Source: Lentisphaera araneosa HTCC2155 (GTDB taxonomy: Bacteria; Verrucomicrobiota; Lentisphaeria; Lentisphaerales; Lentisphaeraceae). From it: 64,000 bases of DNA. Shown here piece by piece: positions 27,133-36,820 of the stretch. Below the pieces are notes generated by a model. The model was given only the letters and a program-made list of their open reading frames with translations. It ran no database searches and was not told where the DNA came from. The DNA is taken from positions 1 to 64,000 of the forward strand of contig NZ_ABCK01000016.1 of NCBI RefSeq assembly GCF_000170755.1, given 5' to 3'. The position numbers and the translations under genes were made by a program. Numbering within the stretch: position 1 is the first letter of the stretch; each line of letters opens with the position of its first letter.

Positions 27133-28263
27133 ATGAGTAAGACCCCCGAAATAATTTTAGCCTTGGATTGGTATGATTACCGAATTCATCAAGGTGTAGT
27201 GAACGTTGCGCGAGAAAATGGTTGGAGTTTGTTATTTTTACAAAATTCATTTCGTAGTAGTGCTGTACCCGCAGCATGGAGAGGAGATGGCGCTATAACT
27301 CTAATTCATAGTGCTGAGACCTATCAATTTTTTCAAACACATAAAATTCCTGTTGTGGATTTGGGTTTAAATAAACATGGTTTAGCCATACCTCGGGTAG
27401 TGACAGACAATGTAGAGTTAGGGCGCATGGCTGCAGAACATTTTCTCGAGCGTGGATTTACACATTTTTATGCATTATCCACCAACAATATTCAGATGTT
27501 TCAGGAGCGTTACCAAGCCTTTAAAGAAACACTCATGAAGAAAGGCTATGATTGCGAAATAATTGAAGTCCCTAACCTCTATGATACGCACCTTCTAGAT
27601 TTATCTCAGGCGATTTTAAAGCAAAAACTGTCAAAGTTCAAAAATCCTGCAGCGCTTTTTGCTTACGAAGATAGCTGGGCAGCACAGTGGATTTATTTAG
27701 CGGAATCAATGGGCTTAAAAGTGCCAAATGATTTGGCTATTTTAGGGGCAGATAATAACCCTCTTATTGCAAGGTCTCTTTCAACGCCTTTAAGCAGTGT
27801 AGAAACTAACCAAGAGGGTCTTGGACAACAAGCAGCACTGGTTTTGAAAGACCTAATGGAAGGTAAGGGGATAGGGGATCACCTTTATAAACTTCAGCCA
27901 ACTTCAGTGGTGACTCGAGCAAGTACAGATGTTATTGCAAGCTCAAATCCGGTAATTCGTACAGCCTTGGAGATTATGAATAATGACATTTCAATAACAG
28001 CAGCTGAGGTAGCCCAACAAATGGATATGACTCAGCAGGGCTTGCAAAGAGCTTTTCGGACTCATTTTCATTTATCACCAGGTCAGATCTTAAGGAAATT
28101 ACGTATTCGTTTTATAAAAAATGCACTTGTTCATACAGATAAGTCTATGGAAGAAATAGCTTTTGAAGCAGGCTTTACCTCTACGCCATCTCTTTATCTT
28201 TTCTTTAAGAGAGAGGCTGGTGAAACACCTGGTAACTATAAAAAAAATAAAATAAAAAAATAA
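27133..28263 (+). CDS. XylR-like transcriptional regulator (LacI-type sensor fused to AraC HTH)
   Basis: 376 residues. Residues 1-270 form a type I periplasmic-binding-like sensor (IILALDWYDYRIHQGVVNVAREN; FAYEDSWAAQWIYLAESMGLKVPNDLAILGADNN; PLSSVETNQEGLGQQAA). Residues 275-376 are an AraC double helix-turn-helix (ITAAEVAQQMDMTQQGLQRAFRTHF; MEEIAFEAGFTSTPSLYLFFKREAGETPGNYKK). The architecture and length match the xylose regulator XylR of E. coli (about 390). The ligand is likely xylose or a xyloside, and targets are likely the divergent GPH-GH10 operon and the GH43 gene. AGGAG lies 7 bases before the ATG. Confidence 0.88.
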   Translation: MSKTPEIILALDWYDYRIHQGVVNVARENGWSLLFLQNSFRSSAVPAAWRGDGAITLIHSAETYQFFQTHKIPVVDLGLNKHGLAIPRVVTDNVELGRMAAEHFLERGFTHFYALSTNNIQMFQERYQAFKETLMKKGYDCEIIEVPNLYDTHLLDLSQAILKQKLSKFKNPAALFAYEDSWAAQWIYLAESMGLKVPNDLAILGADNNPLIARSLSTPLSSVETNQEGLGQQAALVLKDLMEGKGIGDHLYKLQPTSVVTRASTDVIASSNPVIRTALEIMNNDISITAAEVAQQMDMTQQGLQRAFRTHFHLSPGQILRKLRIRFIKNALVHTDKSMEEIAFEAGFTSTPSLYLFFKREAGETPGNYKKNKIKK

Positions 28264-28365
28264 GCTATAATCCAAAGTTAAGTCTAGAACTTTTAGCGCT
28301 CTCTAAAATTTCAGATTAATTCTTATGATCTCTAAATGTTATAAGGTTCCAATTCTAAATAAGTT

Positions 28366-29421
28366 TTAGTTGAAGTAAGGAGATATTGTCTGAATACTAC
28401 CGTCTTCCTTGTGCGTTAACTCAATCATTTTAATATTTCTTAAATGTGTTTGACCTCCTGAAAGCATAGTGTCGTGATAGAATAAGTACCATTTACCTTT
28501 GAATTTGGCAATAGAATGGTGTGTAGTCCAACCAAGGACGGGCTCAAGAATGAGGCCTTGATATGTAAAGGGACCATAAGGCGACTCACTCGTAGCATAA
28601 ACGATTTTATGTGTTTCACCTGTTGAGTAAGAGAAGTAATATTTTTCTTTGTATTTATGGAGCCATGGCCCCTCGAAATAACGACGGTCAGTATCTCCTG
28701 CTAAAAGCTCATTTCCGTATTCGTCTAAAATTGATATTTCATGGACTTCCTCGTCTAAACTTAGCATGTCTGGGGAAAGTTTGGCCATACGTGGTTTTAA
28801 TGCGGGCTCATCATTCGCCGGGTATTGTTCAGGGCCATAAGAGCTTTTATGCCAGTTTTGTAATTGGCCGCCCCAGAGTCCTCCAAAGTACATGTAATAG
28901 GAGCCATCCTTATCTTCATATACGGCAGGATCAATACTATATGTTCCTTTAATATAAGATGGCTCAGCTTTGAATGGACCTTCTGGCTGATTGCTAGAAG
29001 CAACACCAATGCGGAATAAGCCATCATAATCACGGGCAGGAAAATATAAATAATATTTGCCGTCTTTTTGAGCTGCATCAGGTGCCCACATTTGACGCTC
29101 TGCCCATTTAACCTCATTGATGTCTAATGCGCAACCATGATCAATGACTTTGGCATCAGGTTCATTTAGTGAAAATACATGATAATCTCTCATGTCAAAA
29201 TGATCGCCATCGTCGTTTAATGGTTTGTCACTTTCAATATCGTGCGAGGGATAGATGTAGATTTTGTCATTGAAAACATGTGCAGACGGATCAGCGGTAT
29301 ATATATGACTTACTAGAGGAAGAGACTTTTGTTGTAAATGGCCTGCTCGAGCTAAATCTTTTTTATTTACAGCTTCTGCGTCACTATTAATATTATTATC
29401 TAAGTCTATTACTTTGTTCAT
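28366..29421 (-). CDS. Cytoplasmic GH43 family glycosidase (beta-xylosidase / alpha-arabinofuranosidase)
   Basis: 351 residues. It is a single five-bladed beta-propeller with the GH43 triad: base D44 (YTADPSAHVF), pKa modulator D164 (YSIDPAVYED) and acid E250 (RRYFEGPWLH). WAPDAAQKDGKYYLYFPA is also typical. There is no signal peptide, so it should act on imported oligosaccharides, releasing xylose or arabinose downstream of the secreted GH10. It is convergent with the XylR-like gene and monocistronic. An AT-rich 449-bp spacer separates it from the divergent pseudopilin. Exact specificity cannot be read from the sequence. Confidence 0.88.
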   Translation of the reverse strand: MNKVIDLDNNINSDAEAVNKKDLARAGHLQQKSLPLVSHIYTADPSAHVFNDKIYIYPSHDIESDKPLNDDGDHFDMRDYHVFSLNEPDAKVIDHGCALDINEVKWAERQMWAPDAAQKDGKYYLYFPARDYDGLFRIGVASSNQPEGPFKAEPSYIKGTYSIDPAVYEDKDGSYYMYFGGLWGGQLQNWHKSSYGPEQYPANDEPALKPRMAKLSPDMLSLDEEVHEISILDEYGNELLAGDTDRRYFEGPWLHKYKEKYYFSYSTGETHKIVYATSESPYGPFTYQGLILEPVLGWTTHHSIAKFKGKWYLFYHDTMLSGGQTHLRNIKMIELTHKEDGSIQTISPYFN

Positions 29422-29870
29422 GTTTTATCTCCCTAATTCTTTGAGATATTATAATTTAAGAAAAGTCTGCTAATACCATCACAAGTCATGAAAGCTACTA
29501 ATGAAACTTTGCAGAGGACTAGTCTGTTTATTTTAATATTAAATAAAAAATTTAATTAACTTTAAAGGTAATATAGTCGTTTAACAATTATAATTTTTGA
29601 TCAATTAACTTATAATAATGAAACTATTGATTATTTATTTTATAATTTATTAAATTTAACTATATTATTTAACGACTACAGACTTAAAATTAAATATTAA
29701 GTATAATAAACTATGATTTAAGGCTCAGTTTATTTAAAACTAGATAAATACCTATAAATAAATTCGCTTATATTCTGTTTCATTTTTCGTATAAAACTAT
29801 TCATTTTATATATTTGTTTAAATTATCTTATGTCTCTAATTTGAAAGACATTAATAATCTGGAGATTTAA
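29422..29870. promoter_or_regulatory. Divergent AT-rich regulatory region between GH43 and pseudopilin
   Basis: 449 bp, very AT-rich, with no open frame. It contains TAGTCGTTTAAC (29575-29586) and, inverted about 90 bp away, TTTAACGACTA (29668-29678). A looser TAGTCTGTTTA is near 29520. These could be half-sites of a sugar regulator, but the match is modest. Confidence 0.35.
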
Positions 29871-30521
29871 ATGACTAGAAAAACATTTTCACTAATAGAG
29901 CTCTTAGTTGTCATTGCCATAATTGGTATATTAGCATCTTTATTGCTTCCCTCACTCGCTAAAGCACGTAAAACAGCCCAGGCTTCAGTTTGTAAAAGTA
30001 ACCTCAAGCAAATTACTCAAGCATTAATGATATATGCAATGGATAATAATAATTATGCACCAGCAGATACAAAATCTTCAAGTACAAATTTACAGTGGCA
30101 CCGAACACTTTCGGTAAAAGGGTATTTGGATTTTAATGCTCAAAATAAAAAGACTATATATGAATGCCCAAATGGGAAGGAATTCACTAATAATTGGGAA
30201 AGTAACTATGCGCTAAATTTTCGATTAGGTCGAGGTAATAATAATGGTGGATCAAATCTCGATAGTAATCATTTTCAGTATCTCAGTAGGATGTATGGCG
30301 ACAATTCTAGTGATACAATGATCATAATGGATGGTTACAGTACTTTTCGTTTCATACTTAGCACCGATATGGTAGATAGTAAATTGATCGAAGCTTCTCC
30401 AAATGTGGCACGTCATCAGTTGAGATCAAATATTTCTTATTTAGATGGTCATGTGGGCACTTTAAGTTATTCTCAGTTACTTACAAAAACCGATCATCTG
30501 GAAAGTTTTTGGACGCCTTAA
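29871..30521 (+). CDS. Type II/IV pseudopilin-like protein
   Basis: 216 residues. It starts with [20 protein letters not shown], a prepilin cleavage and methylation motif (Glu5), then a helix and the [20 protein letters not shown] linker seen in the other two copies. The globular head ends with a [20 protein letters not shown] motif, equivalent to the NDGHV and ADGHAN motifs in the paralogues. GGAG lies 8 bases before the ATG. It is divergent from GH43 and convergent with the hybrid kinase. No assembly machinery is nearby. Probably a surface or periplasmic minor-pilin-like protein tied to glycan use. Confidence 0.85.
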   Translation: MTRKTFSLIELLVVIAIIGILASLLLPSLAKARKTAQASVCKSNLKQITQALMIYAMDNNNYAPADTKSSSTNLQWHRTLSVKGYLDFNAQNKKTIYECPNGKEFTNNWESNYALNFRLGRGNNNGGSNLDSNHFQYLSRMYGDNSSDTMIIMDGYSTFRFILSTDMVDSKLIEASPNVARHQLRSNISYLDGHVGTLSYSQLLTKTDHLESFWTP

Positions 30522-30549
30522 AAATCTCAAATTAGTGATTTATAGTCAT

Positions 30550-33261
30550 TCATAATGAATTGTTTTTTTGATCTATTTCATAATCAAGAAACCTTATTAG
30601 AATTTCAATAAGTTCATTGCGGTGAAAAGGTTTAAATAAATAAGCATCGCAAAGTTTGTTGATTTTATCAATATCTTCATTTAAAGCAGCTGCTGTCAAA
30701 GCAACCCTTGGGATACGGCTATTGATGGGATCATTTTTTAGATGTGTAGCCAATTCATAACCATCCATTACCGGCATCAAAATATCGTGTAAAATTATAT
30801 CCGCGTTTATTTCGGCTTGTTTTTCAAGAGCTAATTGGCCATTTTCTGCTGTGTGTATTTTGAAAGGGAAGTCGGCAAGCATATGAACCAGTAGTTTAAG
30901 ATTAAGTTTGTTATCATCAACTAATAATAGAGTGGCAGGCTTAAATATAATTTCGTTAATAGATGGAGTTGAGCCTGTAGATTTTTCTTTGTTTTGTAAA
31001 ACTTTGACTTGTGTGAGTGTTAAAGTAAAGCATGAGCCTTCAGCGACTGTACTATTAACTGTTAATGAACCATTCATTATATCGGCTAATTTTCTGCTAA
31101 TAGGAAGGCCTAGGCCCGTCCCGCCGTATACAGCCTGTGATTGTCCTTTAACCTGTTCAAAGCTGTTAAAAATATTTGGCTGTTGATTTATGGGTATCCC
31201 CTTACCAGTATCTTTAACGGTAATGATCAAATCAATTAAATCTTCTTGATTAGGTTTTGTTTTATAATCAGCGGTAATTGTAATCGATCCGGAATCAGTA
31301 AATTTTAATGAATTACTTAGTAAATTATTTAAAATTTGCCGTAAGCGATTTTCATCAAGTTCTAGGATTTTTGGCAAGTTTTTGTTTATACTTACGGTTA
31401 AATTTAAATCTTTTTTTGATATCCTATCGACAAAAAGTGTATGCATATCATTGATGAAGTCTGATATGTTTAAGGCTTCTAACTGGAGGGTTATTTTACC
31501 AGCTTCAATTTTTGAGAGGTCAAGGATATCATTAACTAATGATAAAAGAGAATTACTACTATTTGAAATGTTTTGAAGGTAAGACTTCCCTTTTTCACTC
31601 ATGCTTACATTTTGAAGTAGGTCTGAAAAACCAATGATAGCATTCATAGGCGTTCGTATTTCATGGCTCATTTTGGCTAAAAAAGCACTTTTACTACGGT
31701 TTGCTTCATCGGCGGCAATTTTGGCTTTAGTTTGTTGGTTTAATAAATTTGTTTCGATAATTCGCATGTGCTCGGATTCTGCAAAACGAGCTGTGGTTAT
31801 AAGTGTAACCCCATTAAGAATCATGACAATAAAAAAAACAATGCTATAAAATATTAGCATATGATTACTGTCTAAAAACTTATTTGTCGCGATAGCATTT
31901 ATCTTCCAGTTATAATCATAAAAAGAAAAAGACTTAGTTTTAATAAAATAGGGATCGGTAGTTAATGTTGAAGTCAATTCATTTTGATTCAATGTGTTAA
32001 CGTTTTTATTGAAACAGGTATCATTAATTACTAAGACTATATCATCTGTAGAAAGGTAGTTAGTTACATATTTGGTTAAATCATTAAGGTAAAAATCTAG
32101 AGATAAAAAGCCTTTGAAATTCATTTTTCTTTCTGAAGGAGTCTCTTTGATGCCACCATTATAAATTGGCATAAATACGGAGTGCATTTGAGTTTTATCT
32201 TTAGCATGTATGACAAATTCCTTGCCACTCTCCCTAGACAAGAGAAGTTTTTCTTTGTGAATTGGAGAGATATAAATGCCTACTTTTTGCATGGAGTTTG
32301 TGTTGAGCGAATTCTTCTGATAGGTACTGACTAAGTATTCATTACTCTGTATGGGAGTTATTAATTGGTTTTCTTCAAAAGCGTCACGATTTTTAGAAAT
32401 CACTAATTGATGCCAAGTTATTAATGGAGAATGAGCCTGGTTTAAAGATTGGTTATTGGTGAAAGTATAAAATTCTTTCTCAGTAACTTCTTGACTACTT
32501 TCGTAAAATGCTCGTATATAAGCGAGAGAGGTGGAGTACTGATCAATATGATTAATTAAACTCGTAGTCATGATGGTAGCTTTATCATGAAAAGTGTAAT
32601 GCATGTGTTTTTTTTCACTATTATCAGCTAAATTGAGTATTAAAGTCATTATCGCATAGGCGACTAAAGCTGTCAAAGTTATTGGTAATCGACGTTTTTT
32701 CCAGAATGGATTATCTTGTATTAACCAGGTTAGGCATAATGTGCTAATAGCAACAACTCCCAGCATATCACCGAACCACCACGTAAGGAAATTATTGAGT
32801 AAATCATGGGTAGGGATTATCTTGAAGGCCCATAAGGTAAGATTACCTATAGATGCATTAATAATTGTTGAAACAACTGCACCGAAAATAAAAAAAAGAG
32901 TGATATTATAGCTAGTATTTAAGGCTTCTGAAAATTTTGCATAACGTTTAATTAATTTAGAACCAAAGGCACTTTGTAGCATAGCGCCTATTCCGATAAC
33001 TAGATTGATAAAAATTATAAGTGGGTCATCAAAACCTTGTTGTGTGGAATTTGCTAAGAATGAGCCAATGCCAATACCAGGCAATATACTGTAACCCTTA
33101 CTTAAAACAGCGGCTAAAGCTAAACCTGAAGCAGGCCAGATTGGACTAGAATAACCGGGCCCGATGGCTATTAAAAGAGAGGTTTTTGCTAAGATAAAGT
33201 AGAGCAATGCGATTAACATATTCATCGCGATTATTGATCGATATTCTTTATTACCCAACAT
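30550..33261 (-). CDS. Hybrid sensor histidine kinase (MASE1-CHASE-HisKA-HATPase-REC)
   Basis: 903 residues. N-terminal MASE1 membrane sensor with about 8 helices (residues 10-215, containing PIWPASGLALAAV). A CHASE-type extracytoplasmic sensor covers about 235-450, closed by a helix near 470. HisKA has phospho-acceptor H533 in MSHEIRTPMNAI. The HATPase includes LRQILNNLLSNSLKFT and GGTGLGLPIS. The C-terminal receiver has D826 in LHDILMPVMDG. It is probably an inner-membrane sensor feeding a phosphorelay. No partner HPt or response-regulator gene is adjacent, so output is unknown. A 26-bp perfect inverted repeat lies upstream at 33414-33439. Confidence 0.92.
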   Translation of the reverse strand: MLGNKEYRSIIAMNMLIALLYFILAKTSLLIAIGPGYSSPIWPASGLALAAVLSKGYSILPGIGIGSFLANSTQQGFDDPLIIFINLVIGIGAMLQSAFGSKLIKRYAKFSEALNTSYNITLFFIFGAVVSTIINASIGNLTLWAFKIIPTHDLLNNFLTWWFGDMLGVVAISTLCLTWLIQDNPFWKKRRLPITLTALVAYAIMTLILNLADNSEKKHMHYTFHDKATIMTTSLINHIDQYSTSLAYIRAFYESSQEVTEKEFYTFTNNQSLNQAHSPLITWHQLVISKNRDAFEENQLITPIQSNEYLVSTYQKNSLNTNSMQKVGIYISPIHKEKLLLSRESGKEFVIHAKDKTQMHSVFMPIYNGGIKETPSERKMNFKGFLSLDFYLNDLTKYVTNYLSTDDIVLVINDTCFNKNVNTLNQNELTSTLTTDPYFIKTKSFSFYDYNWKINAIATNKFLDSNHMLIFYSIVFFIVMILNGVTLITTARFAESEHMRIIETNLLNQQTKAKIAADEANRSKSAFLAKMSHEIRTPMNAIIGFSDLLQNVSMSEKGKSYLQNISNSSNSLLSLVNDILDLSKIEAGKITLQLEALNISDFINDMHTLFVDRISKKDLNLTVSINKNLPKILELDENRLRQILNNLLSNSLKFTDSGSITITADYKTKPNQEDLIDLIITVKDTGKGIPINQQPNIFNSFEQVKGQSQAVYGGTGLGLPISRKLADIMNGSLTVNSTVAEGSCFTLTLTQVKVLQNKEKSTGSTPSINEIIFKPATLLLVDDNKLNLKLLVHMLADFPFKIHTAENGQLALEKQAEINADIILHDILMPVMDGYELATHLKNDPINSRIPRVALTAAALNEDIDKINKLCDAYLFKPFHRNELIEILIRFLDYEIDQKNNSL

Positions 33262-33413
33262 AAAAACCCCCGTAAAACGTAAATATATAAAATAAAGTCA
33301 AACAAAATATATATATTTAATTTTATAACTTTCTGTTGTTAAACTACAGAACTCAAAACCATAATACAATTTTTTGATGGCATTAAATAAGGGTCTTGTG
33401 AAATTTAAACACA

Positions 33414-33439
33414 ATTATTCATAGTGTACTATGAATAAT
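33414..33439. promoter_or_regulatory. Perfect 12-bp inverted repeat upstream of the hybrid kinase gene
   Basis: ATTATTCATAGT (33414-33425), spacer GT, then ACTATGAATAAT (33428-33439). It is AT-rich and has no T tract on either side, so it looks more like a dimeric-regulator operator than a terminator. It is 153 bp upstream of the kinase ATG and 104 bp beyond the epimerase stop. Confidence 0.5.
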
Positions 33440-33542
33440 GAAAACATAAATCCTGCTTATATCTCTAAAAAATTCTGGAAAGTCTTTCGTTTTATTGCCG
33501 CAGATTTTTCGGATTCTCAAATCAGTGATTGAATCCCCTTAA

Positions 33543-34610
33543 CTATTTCAGGCCTAATTTGAGCGTGTTTTTACAGTAGTCCAAGCTGTTTTCTAGATCA
33601 GTTAACATGAACTCTTTGCTGTGCCTATCCTTATGAAGGTGGAGTGGCGCTTTTTTCCATTGTGTCGCTAATTTTTCGAAGGCTTTATAGTCGACGTCAC
33701 GTATATCTTGGTAGTTCTTCCAGAAGGCTTCATCAGTTTTTGGAGCTATCGTTTTCCCCCAAGTCGAAATGATTTCTAGTTGCACAGGTGCATCGGGACA
33801 GAGTTTGCGCCATAGCTCAAAATACTGCGTCCAATCAACAGAGCCTTCCCCCATTTTACACCAGTTGGCGGTGATGCCACCCGTATCATTTTTAAAAATA
33901 GCTGTATCCCTAATGCCACTCGATAAAACATAGGGACCGAGGATTTTAAGGTTCTCAATAGGGTCTTCAAGTGTAAATGCGGCGTTGCCTGGATCGATTG
34001 TTGCACCGACGTAATCTGGGCCAGCACGCTCGATGAGATCCTTTAATTGATAAGCCGCCATGTCACCAGCATGATTTTCAATGGCAATTTTAATACCATG
34101 ATCTTTAGCATAGGATTCAACAGTTTTACACACAGTGACGACGCGACCCATATGGGGCTCTAAGCCCTTGGGTTCACGGCGTAGTTCAGCAGAGCCCATA
34201 TAACACCGAGCCACATCGGAACCAACTAAGTTGGCAATTTTAATGGCAAGCTTAAGGTGCTCTATGTCCGTGCCCCATTTGTCATTATAGTTTTTAACAG
34301 ATCCACAAATCCCTCCTGTGCCTGCTTGGATCTTTATTCCCAAACTTTGTGCTTTTTTAGCCAAATCTTTGAGGTAGGCAGGGTTATGGCTTTTATAGAC
34401 ATCTAAATCTGAAAACAAAACGGTGTCTAGCTTTTGCTTGGCGGCATAATCAAGTAATTGGTCAGCGTCCCAATTCCAGGCACGAATGCTAAAGTTATCA
34501 AAACCGAGGGCTAATTTTTTCGGTGAATCATTAGCTGGTGATTGGCATGACTCAAAGAAGAGTCCTGCGCCAATAATCGCTGAGCTCTTTAAAAAGGTTT
34601 TTCGGTTCAT
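33543..34610 (-). CDS. Secreted sugar phosphate isomerase/epimerase-like TIM-barrel protein
   Basis: 355 residues from the ATG at 34608-34610; a GTG two codons earlier is possible, but AGGAAG sits best for the ATG. The N-terminus (MNRKTFLKSSAIIGAGLFFESC) is an export signal, possibly a lipoprotein with Cys near 22, though the lipobox FES-C is poor. The body is an AP-endonuclease-2/xylose-isomerase-like TIM barrel. Metal-ligand-like residues lie in HGIKIAIENHAGDM, YVGATIDPGNAA and PVQLEIIS. Such exported homologues are common in PVC genomes and may isomerise or cleave oxidised sugars; the substrate is unknown. Monocistronic. Confidence 0.8.
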   Translation of the reverse strand: MNRKTFLKSSAIIGAGLFFESCQSPANDSPKKLALGFDNFSIRAWNWDADQLLDYAAKQKLDTVLFSDLDVYKSHNPAYLKDLAKKAQSLGIKIQAGTGGICGSVKNYNDKWGTDIEHLKLAIKIANLVGSDVARCYMGSAELRREPKGLEPHMGRVVTVCKTVESYAKDHGIKIAIENHAGDMAAYQLKDLIERAGPDYVGATIDPGNAAFTLEDPIENLKILGPYVLSSGIRDTAIFKNDTGGITANWCKMGEGSVDWTQYFELWRKLCPDAPVQLEIISTWGKTIAPKTDEAFWKNYQDIRDVDYKAFEKLATQWKKAPLHLHKDRHSKEFMLTDLENSLDYCKNTLKLGLK

Positions 34611-34616
34611 CGTCAC

Positions 34617-34917
34617 TTCCTAATCTAAAGTCTTATTAATTTATCTGAGGATAAGATATCAACCGATCTAATACTTGACAACTCATCTACAAAACAATGT
34701 TTTTTACGATCACCCAGAATAAAGGGCATGATGCGACCCATACGAGAAGGACGCTGTCCCTCTCGAGCTCTCCCTGCAAGGATTTGCCAATCTTTGACCA
34801 GGCGACTAGGGGCGTTGCCACGCTTTATGGGGAATTATGATGTTTTTTACCTTGATCCACAACAAGGGCTATGATGCGTTCAAGCGCTCCGTAAACGTGA
34901 GGAACTTATGATTTCTT
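34617..34917. repeat. Spacer holding copy 1 of a dispersed ~115-bp repeat
   Basis: The repeat spans about 34721-34840. Its core 34741-34809 matches 57771-57839 with only two differences in 69 bases, and a diverged copy is at 38774-38887. Small hairpins such as GGAC-GCT-GTCC lie within. No gene is seen in the spacer. Confidence 0.8.
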
Positions 34918-36387
34918 TTACTTTTCTTTTTGAGCTTGTTTCTCACGCCATTTTTTGATTTGGCCCTGGTAGTCACGGTGCTTAGCAAATTCGTCGAAAT
35001 GAGGTTCATACTGAGGCTGATTGACCCAATCTGGCTTGCGAATAGTTTTGATTTGTGGTGGCATGGGGTAATCAGCACCTTTTAAGCTGGCCTCTATGTT
35101 TTTATGAAGCTTATCAAAGTCAGCTTTTAACTGGGTAAACTTTTCGGGCAACTCTTTGGAGAGGTCTTTAGTCTCGGCGCGATCTTCCACGATATTGTAA
35201 AGTTCGTAATAACGCTTTTTGGTGGTTTTGTCGATGAGTGAGACAATTTTAAAGTCGTTATCGATGTAGCCTTGAAGCTTACCATGTAGCTGAAAGAAGG
35301 CCATCGCCTTGTCGCGAGTTGGTAAATCTTTTTTGAAGACGGGAACGAGGTCAATGCCATCGATGGGCTGGAGAAAGTCTTCTTTTGGGAGATTTAAGAG
35401 GCTGGCAATAGTGGGGAAGATATCTGTTGTACATGCCGGGAACTTAGTGATTCGCGGTTCGATATGTCCGGGCCATTCAATAATCCCGGGAACGCGAATG
35501 CCACCTTCATAGAGATCACCTTTTGCACCTCGGAGGCCACCCATACCATGTTCGATATCATGCCCGTGATATCCCCCATTGTCACTACAAAACCATAGGA
35601 TGGTATTTTTTTCAATGCCCATCTCTCTTAGGGCAGAGCGCAGAGCTCCCACAGAGCGGTCAACGGCTACGAGCTCGGCTAATACAGATTTGACGCCATT
35701 GCGAAGATCCAAATTTTCAAAAGGAGCTCGGTCTTCTGGTAAGGCACGACAGGGGTAATGGGGGGAGGGGTACCAAATGAGTGTGAGTGAAGGACGATCA
35801 GCTTCGTGTTGAGCACGAATGTATTTGATGGCCTCAGCAACGGCAATATCGGACGTATCTCCTTTAAACTGTTCAAAAACACCATTGCGACTCATGAGGG
35901 GATCCATGTCGTAAAAATTCGTCATCGACAACCAATTTTCAAAACCAAAAGTTCCCGGGCCAAAGGGATCGTCTTTGAGAATTGGCACACCCATTTGACC
36001 AACGCCATCCAAATGCCACTTGCCAATGTGATTGGTGGCATAGCCGGCTTTTTGAAGTGCTTCACCTAAAGTCTTTTCTTGATGACGCAAGCGGAAGCCG
36101 TGATCAATGACACCTGTACGCTGAGGTATTCTTCCTGTGAGCACACTGGCGCGGGTCGGGGAACAAACGGCATTCGCTGCGTAAAAGCGATCAAAACGCA
36201 GGCCATTTGCGGCCATCGCATCCAAGTTTGGCGTTTTTAAGTAGGGGTGATTATAAAAACCCATTTGGCCCCAACCTTGGTCATCGGTCATGAGCAAGAC
36301 GATGTTCGGCTTTTTGTTATCATCTGCGTGAATAAGAAAAAAGTTGATCAGTAGGACTGAGGCGATGCTGAGTAAAGTCTTGTTCAT
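34918..36387 (-). CDS. Secreted S1 sulfatase
   Basis: 489 residues from the ATG at 36387 that starts the signal peptide (NKTLLSIASVLLINFFLIHA); an ATG seven codons earlier is also possible. Metal DD in LMTDDQGWGQMGFYN. Formylglycine site C75-S-P-T-R, followed by ASVLTGRIPQRTGV. Late metal site FCSDNGGYHGHDIEHG. Close paralogue of the sulfatase at 49551-50999 over the whole length, including the unusual tail with DYPMPPQIKTI and a final charged segment. It is monocistronic; a degenerate copy of the 21-bp direct-repeat motif is about 110 bases upstream. Confidence 0.9.
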   Translation of the reverse strand: MNKTLLSIASVLLINFFLIHADDNKKPNIVLLMTDDQGWGQMGFYNHPYLKTPNLDAMAANGLRFDRFYAANAVCSPTRASVLTGRIPQRTGVIDHGFRLRHQEKTLGEALQKAGYATNHIGKWHLDGVGQMGVPILKDDPFGPGTFGFENWLSMTNFYDMDPLMSRNGVFEQFKGDTSDIAVAEAIKYIRAQHEADRPSLTLIWYPSPHYPCRALPEDRAPFENLDLRNGVKSVLAELVAVDRSVGALRSALREMGIEKNTILWFCSDNGGYHGHDIEHGMGGLRGAKGDLYEGGIRVPGIIEWPGHIEPRITKFPACTTDIFPTIASLLNLPKEDFLQPIDGIDLVPVFKKDLPTRDKAMAFFQLHGKLQGYIDNDFKIVSLIDKTTKKRYYELYNIVEDRAETKDLSKELPEKFTQLKADFDKLHKNIEASLKGADYPMPPQIKTIRKPDWVNQPQYEPHFDEFAKHRDYQGQIKKWREKQAQKEK

Positions 36388-36408
36388 AAGGTTCCCGTTT
36401 TGTTTCAT

Positions 36409-36758
36409 AGCTGCTTAGTTATACTCAAGTGAGCCCACTGAAAAAATTTTCTACGTATATATGAAGTTCTGTGAGGTCTGAGCTTTCTCTTGCTGAGTTT
36501 GTTTGCAGCTTCTAAGCGGATCTTAACAGGGTAAGTATGAACATAGAGAGAAATGTGTTATCTCGGCATGGTTTTTCTCAGGTTTACCTAGGAGCTAGTA
36601 TGACGAATTATGCGCCGTTCCATCAGAACGGAGTGGGGTGTGAAAACGAAAGCCTTATGGTTGACAAGTATAGTTTGAGTTATGCTTCGTACCTTCGGCA
36701 CGAGGACTATTTTTCTCAAGACAATAGCAATGCTGTTCAATGGGTATTCAAATCAAAT
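36409..36758. repeat. Gene-free spacer with palindromic repeat modules and degenerate direct-repeat site E
   Basis: 36605-36705 carries GCCGTTC(C)ATCAGAACGG-type and CTTCGTACCTTCGGCACGA modules shared with 38395-38735 and, more loosely, with 15840-16440. At 36497-36530 the minus strand reads CCTGTTAAGA then, 21 bp on, TGCAAACAAAC: a strong first half and weak second half of the direct-repeat motif. A 78-codon frame across the repeats is judged spurious. Confidence 0.55.
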
Positions 36759-36763
36759 AAAAA

Positions 36764-36795
36764 ACTCCAATAAGTTTTGTAAAACCTATTAGAGT
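36764..36795 (-). terminator. Rho-independent terminator of the beta-propeller protein gene
   Basis: On the minus strand ACTCTAATAGGTTTT pairs with AAACTTATTGGAGT (two G-U wobbles) and is followed by TTTTTTATTT. It lies 26 bases after the stop codon at 36821. Confidence 0.8.
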
Positions 36796-36820
36796 TAGAG
36801 TGGATAAAGGAAGCTTTTGT

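Noticed and set aside
36537-36773. A 78-codon plus-strand frame
   Set aside because: It lies across palindromic repeat DNA, has no ribosome-binding site of note, and its product has no signal, domain or composition of a real protein.
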